In this document: piece after piece, positions 1 through 7,910 of the stretch
Position numbering within the stretch: the stretch's first letter is position 1
Layout: every line of letters begins with the position of its first letter
NCBI RefSeq assembly: GCF_000519125.1
Contig: NZ_JAEX01000002.1
Span: forward strand, 310,001-374,000
Direction: 5' to 3'
DNA: 64,000 nt
Source: Desulfocurvus vexinensis DSM 17965
GTDB taxonomy: Bacteria; Desulfobacterota; Desulfovibrionia; Desulfovibrionales; Desulfovibrionaceae
The notes under the pieces: generated by a model
The model's input: the letters and a program-made list of their open reading frames with translations, nothing else
The model's database searches: none
Told to the model about the DNA's origin: nothing
Program-made: the position numbers and the translations under genes

Positions 1-1
1 C

Positions 2-295
2 GAATTGCTGACCAACGCCTTCAAGCACGCCTTTCCTCCGGAGCAGGGCGGCACGGTGCGCGTGGCCCTGCGGGCCGATGGCAGCTGGCTGGAGGCCGAG
101 GTGGCCGACGACGGCGTGGGCCTGCCCACGGACCTGGACCCCGACACGGCCCAGTCCATGGGCATGACCATCCTCGGCGGGCTCACGGCCCAGATGCGCG
201 GCAGCCTGGACTTCCTGCCCGGGGCGGGCACCCGGGCCGTACTGCGCGTGCCCCTGGCCGGGCCCGGGGAAACGGCGGGCGCAGGCGCTACTTGA
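2..295 (+). CDS. Sensor histidine kinase, C-terminal ATPase part (5' truncated)
   Basis: Only the last ~97 codons lie in the window; the reading frame enters from the left edge, so the apparent TTG start at position 5 is not real. The first residues (ELLTNAFKHAF) are the N box of a HATPase_c domain, and DDGVGLP plus a late GTRAVLRVPL segment are the G1 and final strands. The Asn-Ala-x-Lys-His-Ala form fits the HisKA_2/HWE-like kinases rather than classical HisKA, which is an inference. The sensor half and partner regulator are outside the window. Its stop overlaps the end of the convergent PNPOx-like gene by 8 bp. Confidence 0.8.
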   Translation, partial: ELLTNAFKHAFPPEQGGTVRVALRADGSWLEAEVADDGVGLPTDLDPDTAQSMGMTILGGLTAQMRGSLDFLPGAGTRAVLRVPLAGPGETAGAGAT

Positions 296-725
296 GCAGC
301 GCCCCCAGGTGCACCGGGGTTACGCCCTGCACGGTGAACTCGCGCACGAAGCGCACCCCCCGGCCCAGGAGCCCGGCCCCGGACAGGCGCAGGGCCCGCT
401 CGGCCCCGGTGGCCGCCCGGCGCCGTCCGGCGCGGACCCGAAGCCGCAGGGCCGGGCCGCCCGGCAGGGCGCCGCGCACCAGCCGCCGCAGCCAGCCCCC
501 CGCGCCGCCCACGGCCAGGATGGCCACCTCGCCCGCGCGCTCCAGGCTGCCCGGCAGCACCGCCGCATCGTCCTCGAAATAGAACCCCCGGCCCTCGGCG
601 GTGAGCACCACCGAGCCGATGGGCGTGACCTGGGGCACGCCGTCCTCGCCCACGGTGGCCAGGGCGCGGAAGCGCGCGCCGGCCAGGGTGCGTTTCACTT
701 CGGTCCAGGACATCTCGCCGGTCAT
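288..725 (-). CDS. Pyridoxamine 5'-phosphate oxidase-like FMN-binding protein
   Basis: A 145-residue protein. Its N-terminal part (RALATVGEDGVPQVTPIGSV) is the first beta-hairpin of the PNPOx-like split barrel, followed by GFYFED, typical of small flavin-binding members. These proteins usually bind FMN or F420/heme and reduce small substrates; none can be named here. The ATG at 725 overlaps the stop of the upstream TetR gene by four bases, so the two are translationally coupled and the TetR protein probably controls this gene. The C-terminal half is rich in Arg, Ala and Gly and carries no further motif that I recognise. Confidence 0.7.
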   Translation of the reverse strand: MTGEMSWTEVKRTLAGARFRALATVGEDGVPQVTPIGSVVLTAEGRGFYFEDDAAVLPGSLERAGEVAILAVGGAGGWLRRLVRGALPGGPALRLRVRAGRRRAATGAERALRLSGAGLLGRGVRFVREFTVQGVTPVHLGALLK

Positions 726-1372
726 GAATCCTCCTTGCCGCGGCCCCGGGCCGGGCGGATGCACAGTTCCTTCCAGAGCAGGTCGAGCATGGCCGCGCGC
801 TGGGCGGGGCCCGCGGGCGGCGCCAGGGCCTGGGCGCCCAGCAGCAGCGCGTAGCCCATGCGCGCCAGCAGGGCCGCCCGGGCGGGGTCGCCCGTGGCCT
901 CGCCCAGCAGGGCCTCCAGTTCGCCCAGGCGCCGGGCGTCCACGCGCCGCTGGTAGTCGCGGGCGGTGGGGTCGCGCATGGCCCAGGCGCGGATGGCGGC
1001 CTCGGGGCCCTGGGCCGCGGGCAGCAGGGCCTCCATGCGCCGCCGCGGGCTGCGGGCGCGGGAGGCGCGTGCGGGCCGCAGCGCGGCCCAGTGTTCCAGC
1101 AGGGCGCGCAGGAAGTCGTCCCGCCCGGCGAAGTGGTGGTAGAAGGAGCCCTTGGTCGCGCCCATGCGCGCGCACAGGGCGTCGATGGTCAGGGCGTCGA
1201 TGCCGCCCTCGGCCAGCAGGGCCAGACCCTGGGCCAGCAGGTCGTCGCGGCTGCGGCGGGGCGCCGGGGCCACGGGGGCCGTGCTTCCTTTGGCAGGGCC
1301 CGGCACCCTGGGGGTAATGGCCTTTACGCGCCGCATGTTTCGCTTCCCCGTCCCCGCTGTCGTCTTGTGCAT
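722..1372 (-). CDS. TetR/AcrR family transcriptional regulator
   Basis: A 216-residue regulator with a TetR N-terminal helix-turn-helix at about residues 42-88: RRSRDDLLAQGLALLAEGG, then the recognition-helix region GATKGSFYHHF. The C-terminal ligand domain is Ala- and Arg-rich and does not reveal a ligand. The first 35 residues are a basic, Pro/Ala-rich extension; an alternative ATG at 1336 would drop 12 of them. It is followed by the PNPOx-like gene with an ATGA overlap. A 21-bp palindrome next to a sigma-70-like promoter lies about 200 bp upstream, so autoregulation is likely. Confidence 0.88.
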   Translation of the reverse strand: MHKTTAGTGKRNMRRVKAITPRVPGPAKGSTAPVAPAPRRSRDDLLAQGLALLAEGGIDALTIDALCARMGATKGSFYHHFAGRDDFLRALLEHWAALRPARASRARSPRRRMEALLPAAQGPEAAIRAWAMRDPTARDYQRRVDARRLGELEALLGEATGDPARAALLARMGYALLLGAQALAPPAGPAQRAAMLDLLWKELCIRPARGRGKEDS

Positions 1373-1384
1373 CGCCGTCGGCCT

Positions 1385-1505
1385 TCGCTCCGGGCGCGCC
1401 TTTCGCCTTTGACTTCCGCCCCGGGCGTGCCGCTTGGCGGCGGTTTTTGCCCTGGGCGTATCGCTTGCTTTTGGCCTTCACCCCGGGACTACCGCTCGCC
1501 GTCGG
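1385..1505. repeat. Degenerate ~30-bp tandem repeat upstream of the TetR gene
   Basis: Four related blocks start near 1390, 1420, 1450 and 1481. Each has a core like CCCGGGCGTGCCGCTTG followed by a pyrimidine-rich TTTGGCC-type segment. Spacing is 30, 30 and 31 bp. The copies are imperfect but the period is regular. They fill the untranslated leader between the promoter and the TetR start. No open frame in the right register makes them a credible extension of the gene. Confidence 0.5.
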
Positions 1506-1576
1506 CCTTTGTCGGTTGCCGTGACTGCCAACGCATCCGAGGCGTTGCGGTTCTTCCCGGCGGTTTTGTTTTATTG

Positions 1577-1625
1577 AATACCATACGGTATGGTATTGTC
1601 TACTGCGTCGCGGGCCTGTTGTCAA
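1577..1625 (-). promoter_or_regulatory. Promoter and palindromic operator for the TetR operon
   Basis: Positions 1577-1597 form a perfect 10-1-10 palindrome, AATACCATAC-G-GTATGGTATT, of the size TetR-family dimers bind. On the minus strand a TTGACA box (1620-1625) and TAGACA (1597-1602) are separated by 17 bp, so the palindrome starts at the -10 hexamer and covers the expected transcription start. Binding there would block transcription, which fits autorepression. The stretch is AT-rich compared with its surroundings. Confidence 0.7.
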
Positions 1626-1639
1626 TGCGCCTGAGCGGG

Positions 1640-2063
1640 AAAAGAGAAGAAAAGCAGGGGGAGCGGTCTGTTCCGGATGGTCCAGGGGTGTGGCCTGACC
1701 ATCTGGCCTGTGTCTGTGGCGGTGCCTCCCGGGCGCGGTCTGTGGACCACCCGCCGTTTGCCGTCTCCGTGGCATCGGGCGGGGAGCCCCGGGGGAGCGG
1801 GGCTCCTGGCACGGTCAACCCGGCCTCGCCCCGTGCCGGGCGGAGAGGCAGGGGAAGCGGGGTCGGGCTACCCGGGCGCGGGGCGCCACTGGGATTGGCG
1901 CCAGTGCTCCTGAGAGAGGCAGCCCGTCGTCCGGGGCGCGGGGTGAGATTCCCTTTGCAGGTCCGCCCCGGGGGTGCTACCACGAGGGTAAGACGTTCTC
2001 CATCCCCTTGGGGCCATTGGGAATCGCGCCCGGCCCCGGGGCATTGCGCGCACCGGAAGCCCC
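1640..2063 (+). promoter_or_regulatory. Long hairpin-rich leader before the FapA-like gene
   Basis: No credible gene is present here. The strand can fold into several GC-rich hairpins: a perfect 9-bp stem GGAGCCCCG/CGGGGCTCC (1783-1806), a GGCACGG/CCGTGCC stem (about 1809-1837), a CACTGG/CCAGTG stem (about 1889-1910), and CCGGGGCG/CGCCCCGG enclosing GGGGTGAGATTCCC (about 1931-1972). The first may terminate transcription. I could not match the ensemble to a known riboswitch class, and GC-rich DNA gives many chance stems. Confidence 0.3.
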
Positions 2064-4055
2064 ATGGTCTTCAAGCGTTCCCCCACCCTGCCGCCCTGTC
2101 CGCCCGACCCCGAGCACCCCGGCGGCCCCGACCGCGACGCCGTGGTCGGCCTGCGCCTGTCCGACGACCGCATGACCCTGACCGTGGAGTGCCACAGCCC
2201 GGCCCGGGGCCAGGGGCGGCCCCTGGACGCCGCCGCCCTGCGTCGCGCCGTGCGTCAGGCGGGTGTTGCCGCCGAAGCTGACCCCGAGGCCATGGACCGC
2301 GTGGTGGCCCTGCTGGCGGCGGGCGGCGACCCCCGCGCCGTCCCCCTGGCCCGGGGCCGCGCGCCCGAGGCGGGCCGCGACGCGGTGTTCGAGCCGCTGG
2401 TGGACCTGACCCGGCCCGTGATGCCGGACATGGCCTTCGCCCGGCTGCACCCGGCCCGCGAGGCCCGGCCCGGGCGCGACCTGCTGGGAGCCCCCGTGCC
2501 CCCGCCGGGCGACGAGCCCCCGGGCGAGTTGGTGCTGCCCCGCGACGCCGGGTGCCGTCGCGAGGCCGACGGCACGCTCATGGCCACCGTGGCGGGCACG
2601 GTGCGCGCCGACGAGGGCCAGGTGCGCGTGGAGCCGCTGCTGGTCGTCTCCAACGACCGGCTGGCCGTCACGGGCACCCTGCACGGCTTCGACGCCGCAG
2701 GCCAGCGCATCACCCTGAGCCGGGTGGAGGAGGAACTGGTGCGCCTGGGCGTGGTCCAGGGCGTGGACCTGGGGGCCATCGCCCGGGCCCTGGACGAGGC
2801 CTGGGCCACGGGGCGGCCCGTGGCCGGGGTCACGCTGGCCGCAGGCCGGGCCCCCAAGCACGGCACAGACGAGGCCCTGGAACTGCTGGTGGCCGAAAAG
2901 AGCACCCTGGGGCAGATGGACGAGCAGGGGCGCATGGACTACCGCGAGCGCGGCTTCAGCCCCGTGGTGGAGACGGGCCAGGACATCGCGCGCATCCATC
3001 CGCCCACGCCGGGCGAGCCGGGGATGGACGTGTTCGGCGCCGTGGTGCCCGCGCGCCAGGGGCAGCCCCTGGGCCTGCGCCTGGGCCGGGGCGTGGAGCC
3101 TGTCCCGGACGACGACGCCCTGCTGCGCGCCACGGCCACGGGTGTGGTGCTGCGCCTGCGCAATCATCTGGAAATTTCGGACCTGCTGGTGGTGCCCGGC
3201 AACGTGGATCTCTCCACGGGGCATGTGCGGGTCAGCGAGGGGTCGGTGCATGTGCGCGGGGGCGTGGGCGCAGGGTTCGCCGTGTACGCCCCGCACAGCG
3301 TGCTGGTGGACGGCACCGTGGAGGACGCGGCCATCGACTGCGGCGGCGACGTGGTGGTGGGCGGGGGCATCGCCATGTCCGGCGAGGCGCCCGGCGCCAG
3401 GGCGAGCCAGGAGGGGCCCGGCATCCGCGCCGGGGGCTCCGTGCGCGCGCTGTTCGCCCAGAACGCGGGCATCACCGCCGGAGGCGATGTGACCGTGGCG
3501 CGCTACATCGCCCACAGCACCGTGCACGCGGGGTTCATGGTCCGCGCGGGCGGGCTGGTGCGCGTCACCAGCCCGGGTGGGCGGATCATGGGCGGCACGG
3601 TGGTGGCCGGGCGCGGCATCGAGACCGACGAGGCCGGGTCCACCCTGGGGGTGGCCACGGTGCTGGCCCTGTCCCAGGATGTGCCCGAGGCCCGGCCCCT
3701 GGTGGAGGAAAAGCGCGCCCTCAAGCGGCGCTTGGCGCATATCGACGCCGGGCTGGCCCGCCTGACCCCCGAGCAACTGGCGGCCCTGACCCCGGCCCGG
3801 CGCGAAACCCTGGACCATGTGCTGGCCGTGCGCCGCGAGCTGTCCGCGCGCGTGGCCGAGGTGGGCAAGGCCCTGGCCGAACTGGCCCGGATGCTCATGG
3901 AAACGGTGGACGCGGCGCGCATCACCGTGCGCGGCACGGCCCATCCGGGGGTGGTCATCAAGATGGGCGGGGCGGCCCTGCGCCTGGAGGAGCCCATGCA
4001 GGGCGTGGCCTTCACCTGGAGCCGCCGGACCAAGGGCATCAAGGTCCTGCGCTAG
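2064..4055 (+). CDS. FapA family (DUF342) protein, flagellar-assembly/polymer type
   Basis: A 663-residue cytosolic-looking protein of the DUF342/FapA family. The N-terminal third is variable. The middle (about residues 150-330) carries the conserved GxPGxDVFG-type segment, seen here as TPGEPGMDVFG. Residues ~350-530 form a right-handed beta-helix-like stretch of short valine- and glycine-rich strands such as GHVRVSEGSVHVRGGV and GGDVVVGGGIAMSG. The C-terminal ~120 residues are predicted coiled coil followed by a small beta domain. Family members are linked to flagellar assembly or cell-envelope signalling, but their biochemistry is not settled. Its stop codon lies inside intergenic repeat copy A. 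Confidence 0.8.
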   Translation: MVFKRSPTLPPCPPDPEHPGGPDRDAVVGLRLSDDRMTLTVECHSPARGQGRPLDAAALRRAVRQAGVAAEADPEAMDRVVALLAAGGDPRAVPLARGRAPEAGRDAVFEPLVDLTRPVMPDMAFARLHPAREARPGRDLLGAPVPPPGDEPPGELVLPRDAGCRREADGTLMATVAGTVRADEGQVRVEPLLVVSNDRLAVTGTLHGFDAAGQRITLSRVEEELVRLGVVQGVDLGAIARALDEAWATGRPVAGVTLAAGRAPKHGTDEALELLVAEKSTLGQMDEQGRMDYRERGFSPVVETGQDIARIHPPTPGEPGMDVFGAVVPARQGQPLGLRLGRGVEPVPDDDALLRATATGVVLRLRNHLEISDLLVVPGNVDLSTGHVRVSEGSVHVRGGVGAGFAVYAPHSVLVDGTVEDAAIDCGGDVVVGGGIAMSGEAPGARASQEGPGIRAGGSVRALFAQNAGITAGGDVTVARYIAHSTVHAGFMVRAGGLVRVTSPGGRIMGGTVVAGRGIETDEAGSTLGVATVLALSQDVPEARPLVEEKRALKRRLAHIDAGLARLTPEQLAALTPARRETLDHVLAVRRELSARVAEVGKALAELARMLMETVDAARITVRGTAHPGVVIKMGGAALRLEEPMQGVAFTWSRRTKGIKVLR

Positions 4056-4180
4056 CGGGCAACCCCAAAGCGGCGATCTGCTGCGCCAGTGCAAACATCC
4101 TGAACACGTGTGGCGACGGGATGCACTGCGTGTCCTGGATTTTTCCCCGCCTTGCCGCCTACCATTTCCAGACGGCCTGG
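4052..4180. repeat. Intergenic repeat family, copy A (129 bp)
   Basis: This block aligns end to end with 9864-9992 (same length) and more loosely with 60421-60529. Shared landmarks are CTAGCGGGC at the left end, CCCCAAA/GAAA then GATCTGCTGCG, a central variable part, TCCTGGATTTTT, GCCTTGC, and the right end ACGGCCTGG. Here it sits between the convergent FapA and nadE genes and includes the FapA stop codon. The remaining spacer to 4315 shows nothing further that I can name. Confidence 0.6.
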
Positions 4181-4315
4181 GCATCCGACAGGCCGCCTGG
4201 GGCGGCAGCCGTGACCGGGCAGGGGCTGCGCCCGTTGCGGGGGCCCGCAGTTTTGGAGTGTCTCTTGCTGCTGTCCGGGTTTGGGCGCTGCGTCCCGGTG
4301 TCCCCTTGCCGGGGC

Positions 4316-5977
4316 TCAGGTGCGCAGGCGGCTGGCCAGGGGCATGCGCCAGCCGGTGCCGAAGGCGCGGTCGGTGATCTTCAGGCCCGGGGCGGCCTGG
4401 CGGCGCTTGAACTCCGCCCCGGCCACCAGGGCGGCCACGCGGCGGACCTGGGCCGGATCGAAGCCCCGGGCGGCCACCTCGTCGGGGCTTTGGCGGCGCT
4501 CCACCAGTCCTTCCAGGATCGGGTCCAGCACGTCGTAGGGCGGCAGGGAGTCCTCGTCCTTCTGGCCGGGGCGCAGCTCCGCCGAGGGCGGCTTGGTGAT
4601 GATGGGCGCGGGGATGACCTCGCGACCCTGGCTGGCGTTCAGCCAGCGGCACAGGCGGAAGACCAGGGTCTTGGGCACGTCGGAAATCACGGCCAGCCCG
4701 CCGGACATGTCGCCGTAGATGGTGCAGTAGCCCACGGCCAGCTCGGATTTGTTGCCCGTGGTGAGCAGCAGGGCCCGGCGCTTGTTGGACAGGGCCATGA
4801 GCAGGTTGCCGCGGATGCGGGCCTGGATGTTCTCCTCGGTCACATCGGGCGCGGCGCCCGCGAAGGCCGGGGCCAGGGCGGCGTCGAAGGCGGCCATGAG
4901 CGGGGCGATGGGCAGGGTCATGGTCTCGATGCCCAGGCTGCGGCCCAGGGCCAGGGAGTCGTCCACGCTGCCGGGGCTGGACCACGGCGAGGGCATGAGC
5001 ACGCCCAGCACGTTGTCCGGCCCCAGGGCGGCGGCGGCCACGGCGGCGGTCAGGGCCGAGTCGATGCCGCCGGACAGGCCCAGGAGCACCCGCGTGAAGC
5101 CGCACTTGCGCGCGTAGTCGCGCGTGCCCAGCACCAGGGCGCGCCAGGCTTCGCTTTCCGGGGCGAAGTCGTCGGCCTCCACGCGCCCGGGGGCGGGCGG
5201 GGCGCCGCCGGCGCCCAGGTCCACCACCAGCAGGTCCGGCTCGAAGGCCCGGGCCCGGGCCAGCAGGGCGCCGTCCGGCCCGAAGGCCATGCTGCGCCCG
5301 GCGAACACGAGGTCGTCGGCGCCGCCGACCTGGTTGGCGTAGAGCACGGGCACGCGGTATTTGGCGGCCAGGTGGCCGAGCATCTTCTGGCGCACCTGCT
5401 GCTTGCCCAGGGTGAAGGGCGAGGCCGAGAGGTTGACCACCACGTCGGCGCCCAGGGTGGCCACGGCGCCCATGGGGTCGCCGGGGTAGCGCCGCTGCTC
5501 CCAGAACTGGGAGTCGTTCCACAGGTCCTCGCAGATGGTCACGGCCACGCGCCGCCCGTCCAGCTCGAAGCAGCCCGGGCCGGGCCCGGGCTCGAAGTAG
5601 CGGTCCTCGTCGAACACGTCGTAGGTGGGCAGCAGGGTCTTGGGGAAGCGGGTCTGCACGCGCCCGGCGCGCAGCAGCGCCGCGCCGTTGTACAGCGGGC
5701 GCCCCGGCGCCCCGGGGGTGGGCCAGGCCGTGCCGACCAGCACGGGCGGCAGCGCGGCCAGCTCCCGGGCCAGCTCCGTCAGGCGGGCCTCGGCGGCCTG
5801 CACGAAGGACGGCACCAGCAGCAGGTCGCGCGGAGGGTAGCCCAGCAGGGCCAGCTCGGGGGTCAGGCACAGGTCCGCCCCCTGGGCGGCAGCGGCGCGC
5901 ACGCCCTCGGCGATGAGGGCGGCGTTGCCGGGCAGGTCGCCCACGGTGGGGTCGGTCTGGAGCAGGGCGATGCGCAT
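4316..5977 (-). CDS. nadE: Glutamine-dependent NAD+ synthetase
   Basis: A 553-residue two-domain enzyme that makes NAD+ from nicotinate adenine dinucleotide, ATP and glutamine. The N-terminal nitrilase-type glutaminase (about 1-255) shows the catalytic triad: Glu in LTPELALLGYPP, Lys in FPKTLLPTYDVFDE, Cys in TICEDLWND. The C-terminal ATP-pyrophosphatase domain has the P-loop LGLSGGIDSALT, followed by GNKSELAVGYCTIYGDM, the usual NadE signature. Length is normal for the glutamine-using form. The next minus-strand gene upstream is cheV (27 bp away), so co-transcription is possible but functionally arbitrary. Confidence 0.96.
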   Translation of the reverse strand: MRIALLQTDPTVGDLPGNAALIAEGVRAAAAQGADLCLTPELALLGYPPRDLLLVPSFVQAAEARLTELARELAALPPVLVGTAWPTPGAPGRPLYNGAALLRAGRVQTRFPKTLLPTYDVFDEDRYFEPGPGPGCFELDGRRVAVTICEDLWNDSQFWEQRRYPGDPMGAVATLGADVVVNLSASPFTLGKQQVRQKMLGHLAAKYRVPVLYANQVGGADDLVFAGRSMAFGPDGALLARARAFEPDLLVVDLGAGGAPPAPGRVEADDFAPESEAWRALVLGTRDYARKCGFTRVLLGLSGGIDSALTAAVAAAALGPDNVLGVLMPSPWSSPGSVDDSLALGRSLGIETMTLPIAPLMAAFDAALAPAFAGAAPDVTEENIQARIRGNLLMALSNKRRALLLTTGNKSELAVGYCTIYGDMSGGLAVISDVPKTLVFRLCRWLNASQGREVIPAPIITKPPSAELRPGQKDEDSLPPYDVLDPILEGLVERRQSPDEVAARGFDPAQVRRVAALVAGAEFKRRQAAPGLKITDRAFGTGWRMPLASRLRT

Positions 5978-6004
5978 GGCGGCGGAGGCAGGGGCGGGCC
6001 GCGG

Positions 6005-6976
6005 TCAGCCCTGGGCGGGCGCCCCCCCGGCGGCCATGCGCTGTTCGATGATTTCGCGGGCCCGCAGGGCCAGGCGGGAGACCTCGGGCTTGGAGACCTG
6101 CTCGTCGGCGCCCACGGAGTCGCCCTTGTGGCGCAGCTTGTCGGTGATCAGCGAGGAGAACAGGATCACCGGCAGGTTCTTCAGGAAGGGGTCCTGGCGC
6201 ACGCGCACGGTGAGGTTGTGGCCGTCCATGCTGGGCATTTCGATGTCCGAGACCAGGACGTTGACGTAGTCCCACAGGGGGCGGCCCTCGGCCTGGGCGG
6301 CGTCGCGGAAGCGTTCCAGGCGTTCCCAGGCCAGGCGGCCGTTGACCACGGTCTCCACCGCGAAGCCCGCCTTTTGCAGCAGGTCCTTGAGCATTTCGCG
6401 CACCAGGGCCGAGTCGTCGGCCACCAGGGCCTTGTAGCCCTGGGTGGAGGTCCAGTCGATGGTCTCGTCCAGGCGCAGGCCCAGGCTGGGGTTCAAGTCG
6501 GCGACGATCTTCTCCAGGTCGAGGATGAAGACGATGCGGCCTTCGAGCTTGACCACGCCGGTGATGGAGTTGTTGGACAGCGAGGACACGTAGCGGTTGG
6601 GCTGCTCGACCTCCTCCCAGCTGATGCGGTGGATGCGCGTGACGCCCGAGACCAGGAAGGCGGTGGTGACCTGGTTGAACTCGGTGACCACGACCTTGGG
6701 CGAGTCGGCCTCGGTGCGGCTTTTGCCCAGCCACAGGGCCAGGTCCACCAGGGGGATGATGTGCGAGCGCTGGTTGAAGGCCCCGAGCACCGAGGGGTGG
6801 TTGACCTCGGGCATCTCGGTGATCTTGGGCTTGCGGATGATCTCCAGCACCTTGGCCACGTTGACGCCGTAGTAGCCCTGGTAGGAGGCCCCGGAGGGGG
6901 AGACCTCGTCGATGTAGAATTCGACGATCTCCAGCTCGTTGGTTCCGGCTTCGAGAAGGATGTTGGTCTGGGACAT
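6005..6976 (-). CDS. cheV: CheV-type chemotaxis protein (CheW domain plus receiver)
   Basis: A 323-residue coupling protein. Residues ~1-165 form a CheW-like domain (VEFYIDE, PKITEMPEVNHPSVLGAFN, IIPLVDLALWLG). Residues ~175-310 form a response-regulator receiver with the acidic pair in LVADDSALVREML, the phospho-acceptor Asp in SDIEMPSMDG, and the Lys of VSKPE. CheV couples chemoreceptors to CheA and can be phosphorylated for adaptation. It lies between nadE and ispH, several kilobases from the flagellar block but on the same strand. Confidence 0.93.
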   Translation of the reverse strand: MSQTNILLEAGTNELEIVEFYIDEVSPSGASYQGYYGVNVAKVLEIIRKPKITEMPEVNHPSVLGAFNQRSHIIPLVDLALWLGKSRTEADSPKVVVTEFNQVTTAFLVSGVTRIHRISWEEVEQPNRYVSSLSNNSITGVVKLEGRIVFILDLEKIVADLNPSLGLRLDETIDWTSTQGYKALVADDSALVREMLKDLLQKAGFAVETVVNGRLAWERLERFRDAAQAEGRPLWDYVNVLVSDIEMPSMDGHNLTVRVRQDPFLKNLPVILFSSLITDKLRHKGDSVGADEQVSKPEVSRLALRAREIIEQRMAAGGAPAQG

Positions 6977-7015
6977 GGAGCCTCCAGTCGCGGCCTGCCG
7001 GTCGCGCGGGTCCGG

Positions 7016-7861
7016 TTAGAGCGCCTCGAGCAGGGCGCGTACTTCCTCGATTGTCTTATCATGGGTGGAGGCGCCCGCTGTCAAGCCGACAGTGGTGCAA
7101 CCCTCGAAATCGGCGCTGCGCAGCTCGGCGGCGGTCTCCACATGGGTGCAGGGCACGCCCTGTTCGGCGGCGACCTTGGCCAGGCGGCGGGTGTTGCCGC
7201 TCTCGTAGCCGCCGACCACCACCATGTGGTCCACCCTGCGGGCGATGGCGATGGCTTCCTCCTGGCGCACGCGCGTGGCGTTGCAGATGGTTTCCAGCAC
7301 GGGCAGGGGGCGCGAGGTCCGGGCCTGGACGTATTCCTTGATCTGGCGGAAGACTTCCTTGTCCTGGGTGGTCTGGGCGGCGAGCACGTATTCGCGGTCG
7401 CGCTCCAGGCGCCCTTCCAGGGCCTGGGGGCTGTCGAAGACCAGGGCCTTGGTGGAGGCGTAGGACAGCAGGCCCTGCACCTCGGGGTGGTTCTCCTCGC
7501 CGTAGAGCAGCAGCGTGCGCCCGCGCTGGGCCTGGCGCTCGATGAGCAGCTGGGCCTTTTTCACCTTGGGGCAGGTGGCGTCCACGATGTCCACCCCGCG
7601 CTCCTTGAGCAGCCGCTCGACGCCCACGGGCACGCCGTGGGCGCGGATGATGACCGTGCTCCCGGGCCGGGCCTCCCCGGGGCCGTTGATGCGCTGCACG
7701 CCGCGCTGTTCGTACATTTCGAGAACCTGGGGGTTGTGGATGATCGGCCCCAGGGTGCAGATGGGGGCGCCAGCGGCGCCTTCGAGAACGGCGTCCAGGC
7801 GCTTCAGGGCCAGGCTGACGCCCATGCAGAATCCGGCTGTTTCGGCGAGAATGACGCGCAT
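7016..7861 (-). CDS. ispH: 4-hydroxy-3-methylbut-2-enyl diphosphate reductase
   Basis: A 281-residue enzyme for the last step of the MEP isoprenoid pathway, reducing HMBPP to IPP and DMAPP with a [4Fe-4S] cluster. The three cluster cysteines are visible in GFCMGV, DATCPKV and ETICNAT. The substrate-binding motifs IIHNPQV, RAHGVP, EENHPEVQG and TAGASTHD are intact. Length is typical. I chose the ATG at 7861, which gives the canonical N-terminus MRVILAETAGFC. It is transcribed away from the dus gene upstream, with about 50 bp between them. Confidence 0.96.
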   Translation of the reverse strand: MRVILAETAGFCMGVSLALKRLDAVLEGAAGAPICTLGPIIHNPQVLEMYEQRGVQRINGPGEARPGSTVIIRAHGVPVGVERLLKERGVDIVDATCPKVKKAQLLIERQAQRGRTLLLYGEENHPEVQGLLSYASTKALVFDSPQALEGRLERDREYVLAAQTTQDKEVFRQIKEYVQARTSRPLPVLETICNATRVRQEEAIAIARRVDHMVVVGGYESGNTRRLAKVAAEQGVPCTHVETAAELRSADFEGCTTVGLTAGASTHDKTIEEVRALLEAL

Positions 7862-7910
7862 TGCGGGTCCTTGTGCTGCTTTTGGAATACGCAATCTGTT
7901 CAATATGAAA

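Noticed and set aside
288-1775. A 495-codon minus frame joining the PNPOx-like gene to the upstream repeat region
   Set aside because: The extra ~350 residues are low-complexity and overlap the TetR gene in another frame; the ATG at 725 with the ATGA overlap is the better start.
1860-1995. Possible cobalamin, TPP or cyclic-di-GMP riboswitch in the FapA leader
   Set aside because: Short pieces look familiar (GGGAAGCGGGGT, GGGGTGAGATTCCC) but the order of conserved cores does not fit any of these classes on either strand.
1977-6734. A 1585-codon open frame on the minus strand, and similar giant frames such as 2552-8218 plus
   Set aside because: They run antisense or out of frame through well-supported genes (FapA, nadE, cheV). 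Long open shadow frames are expected in DNA this rich in GC, and they show no domain pattern.
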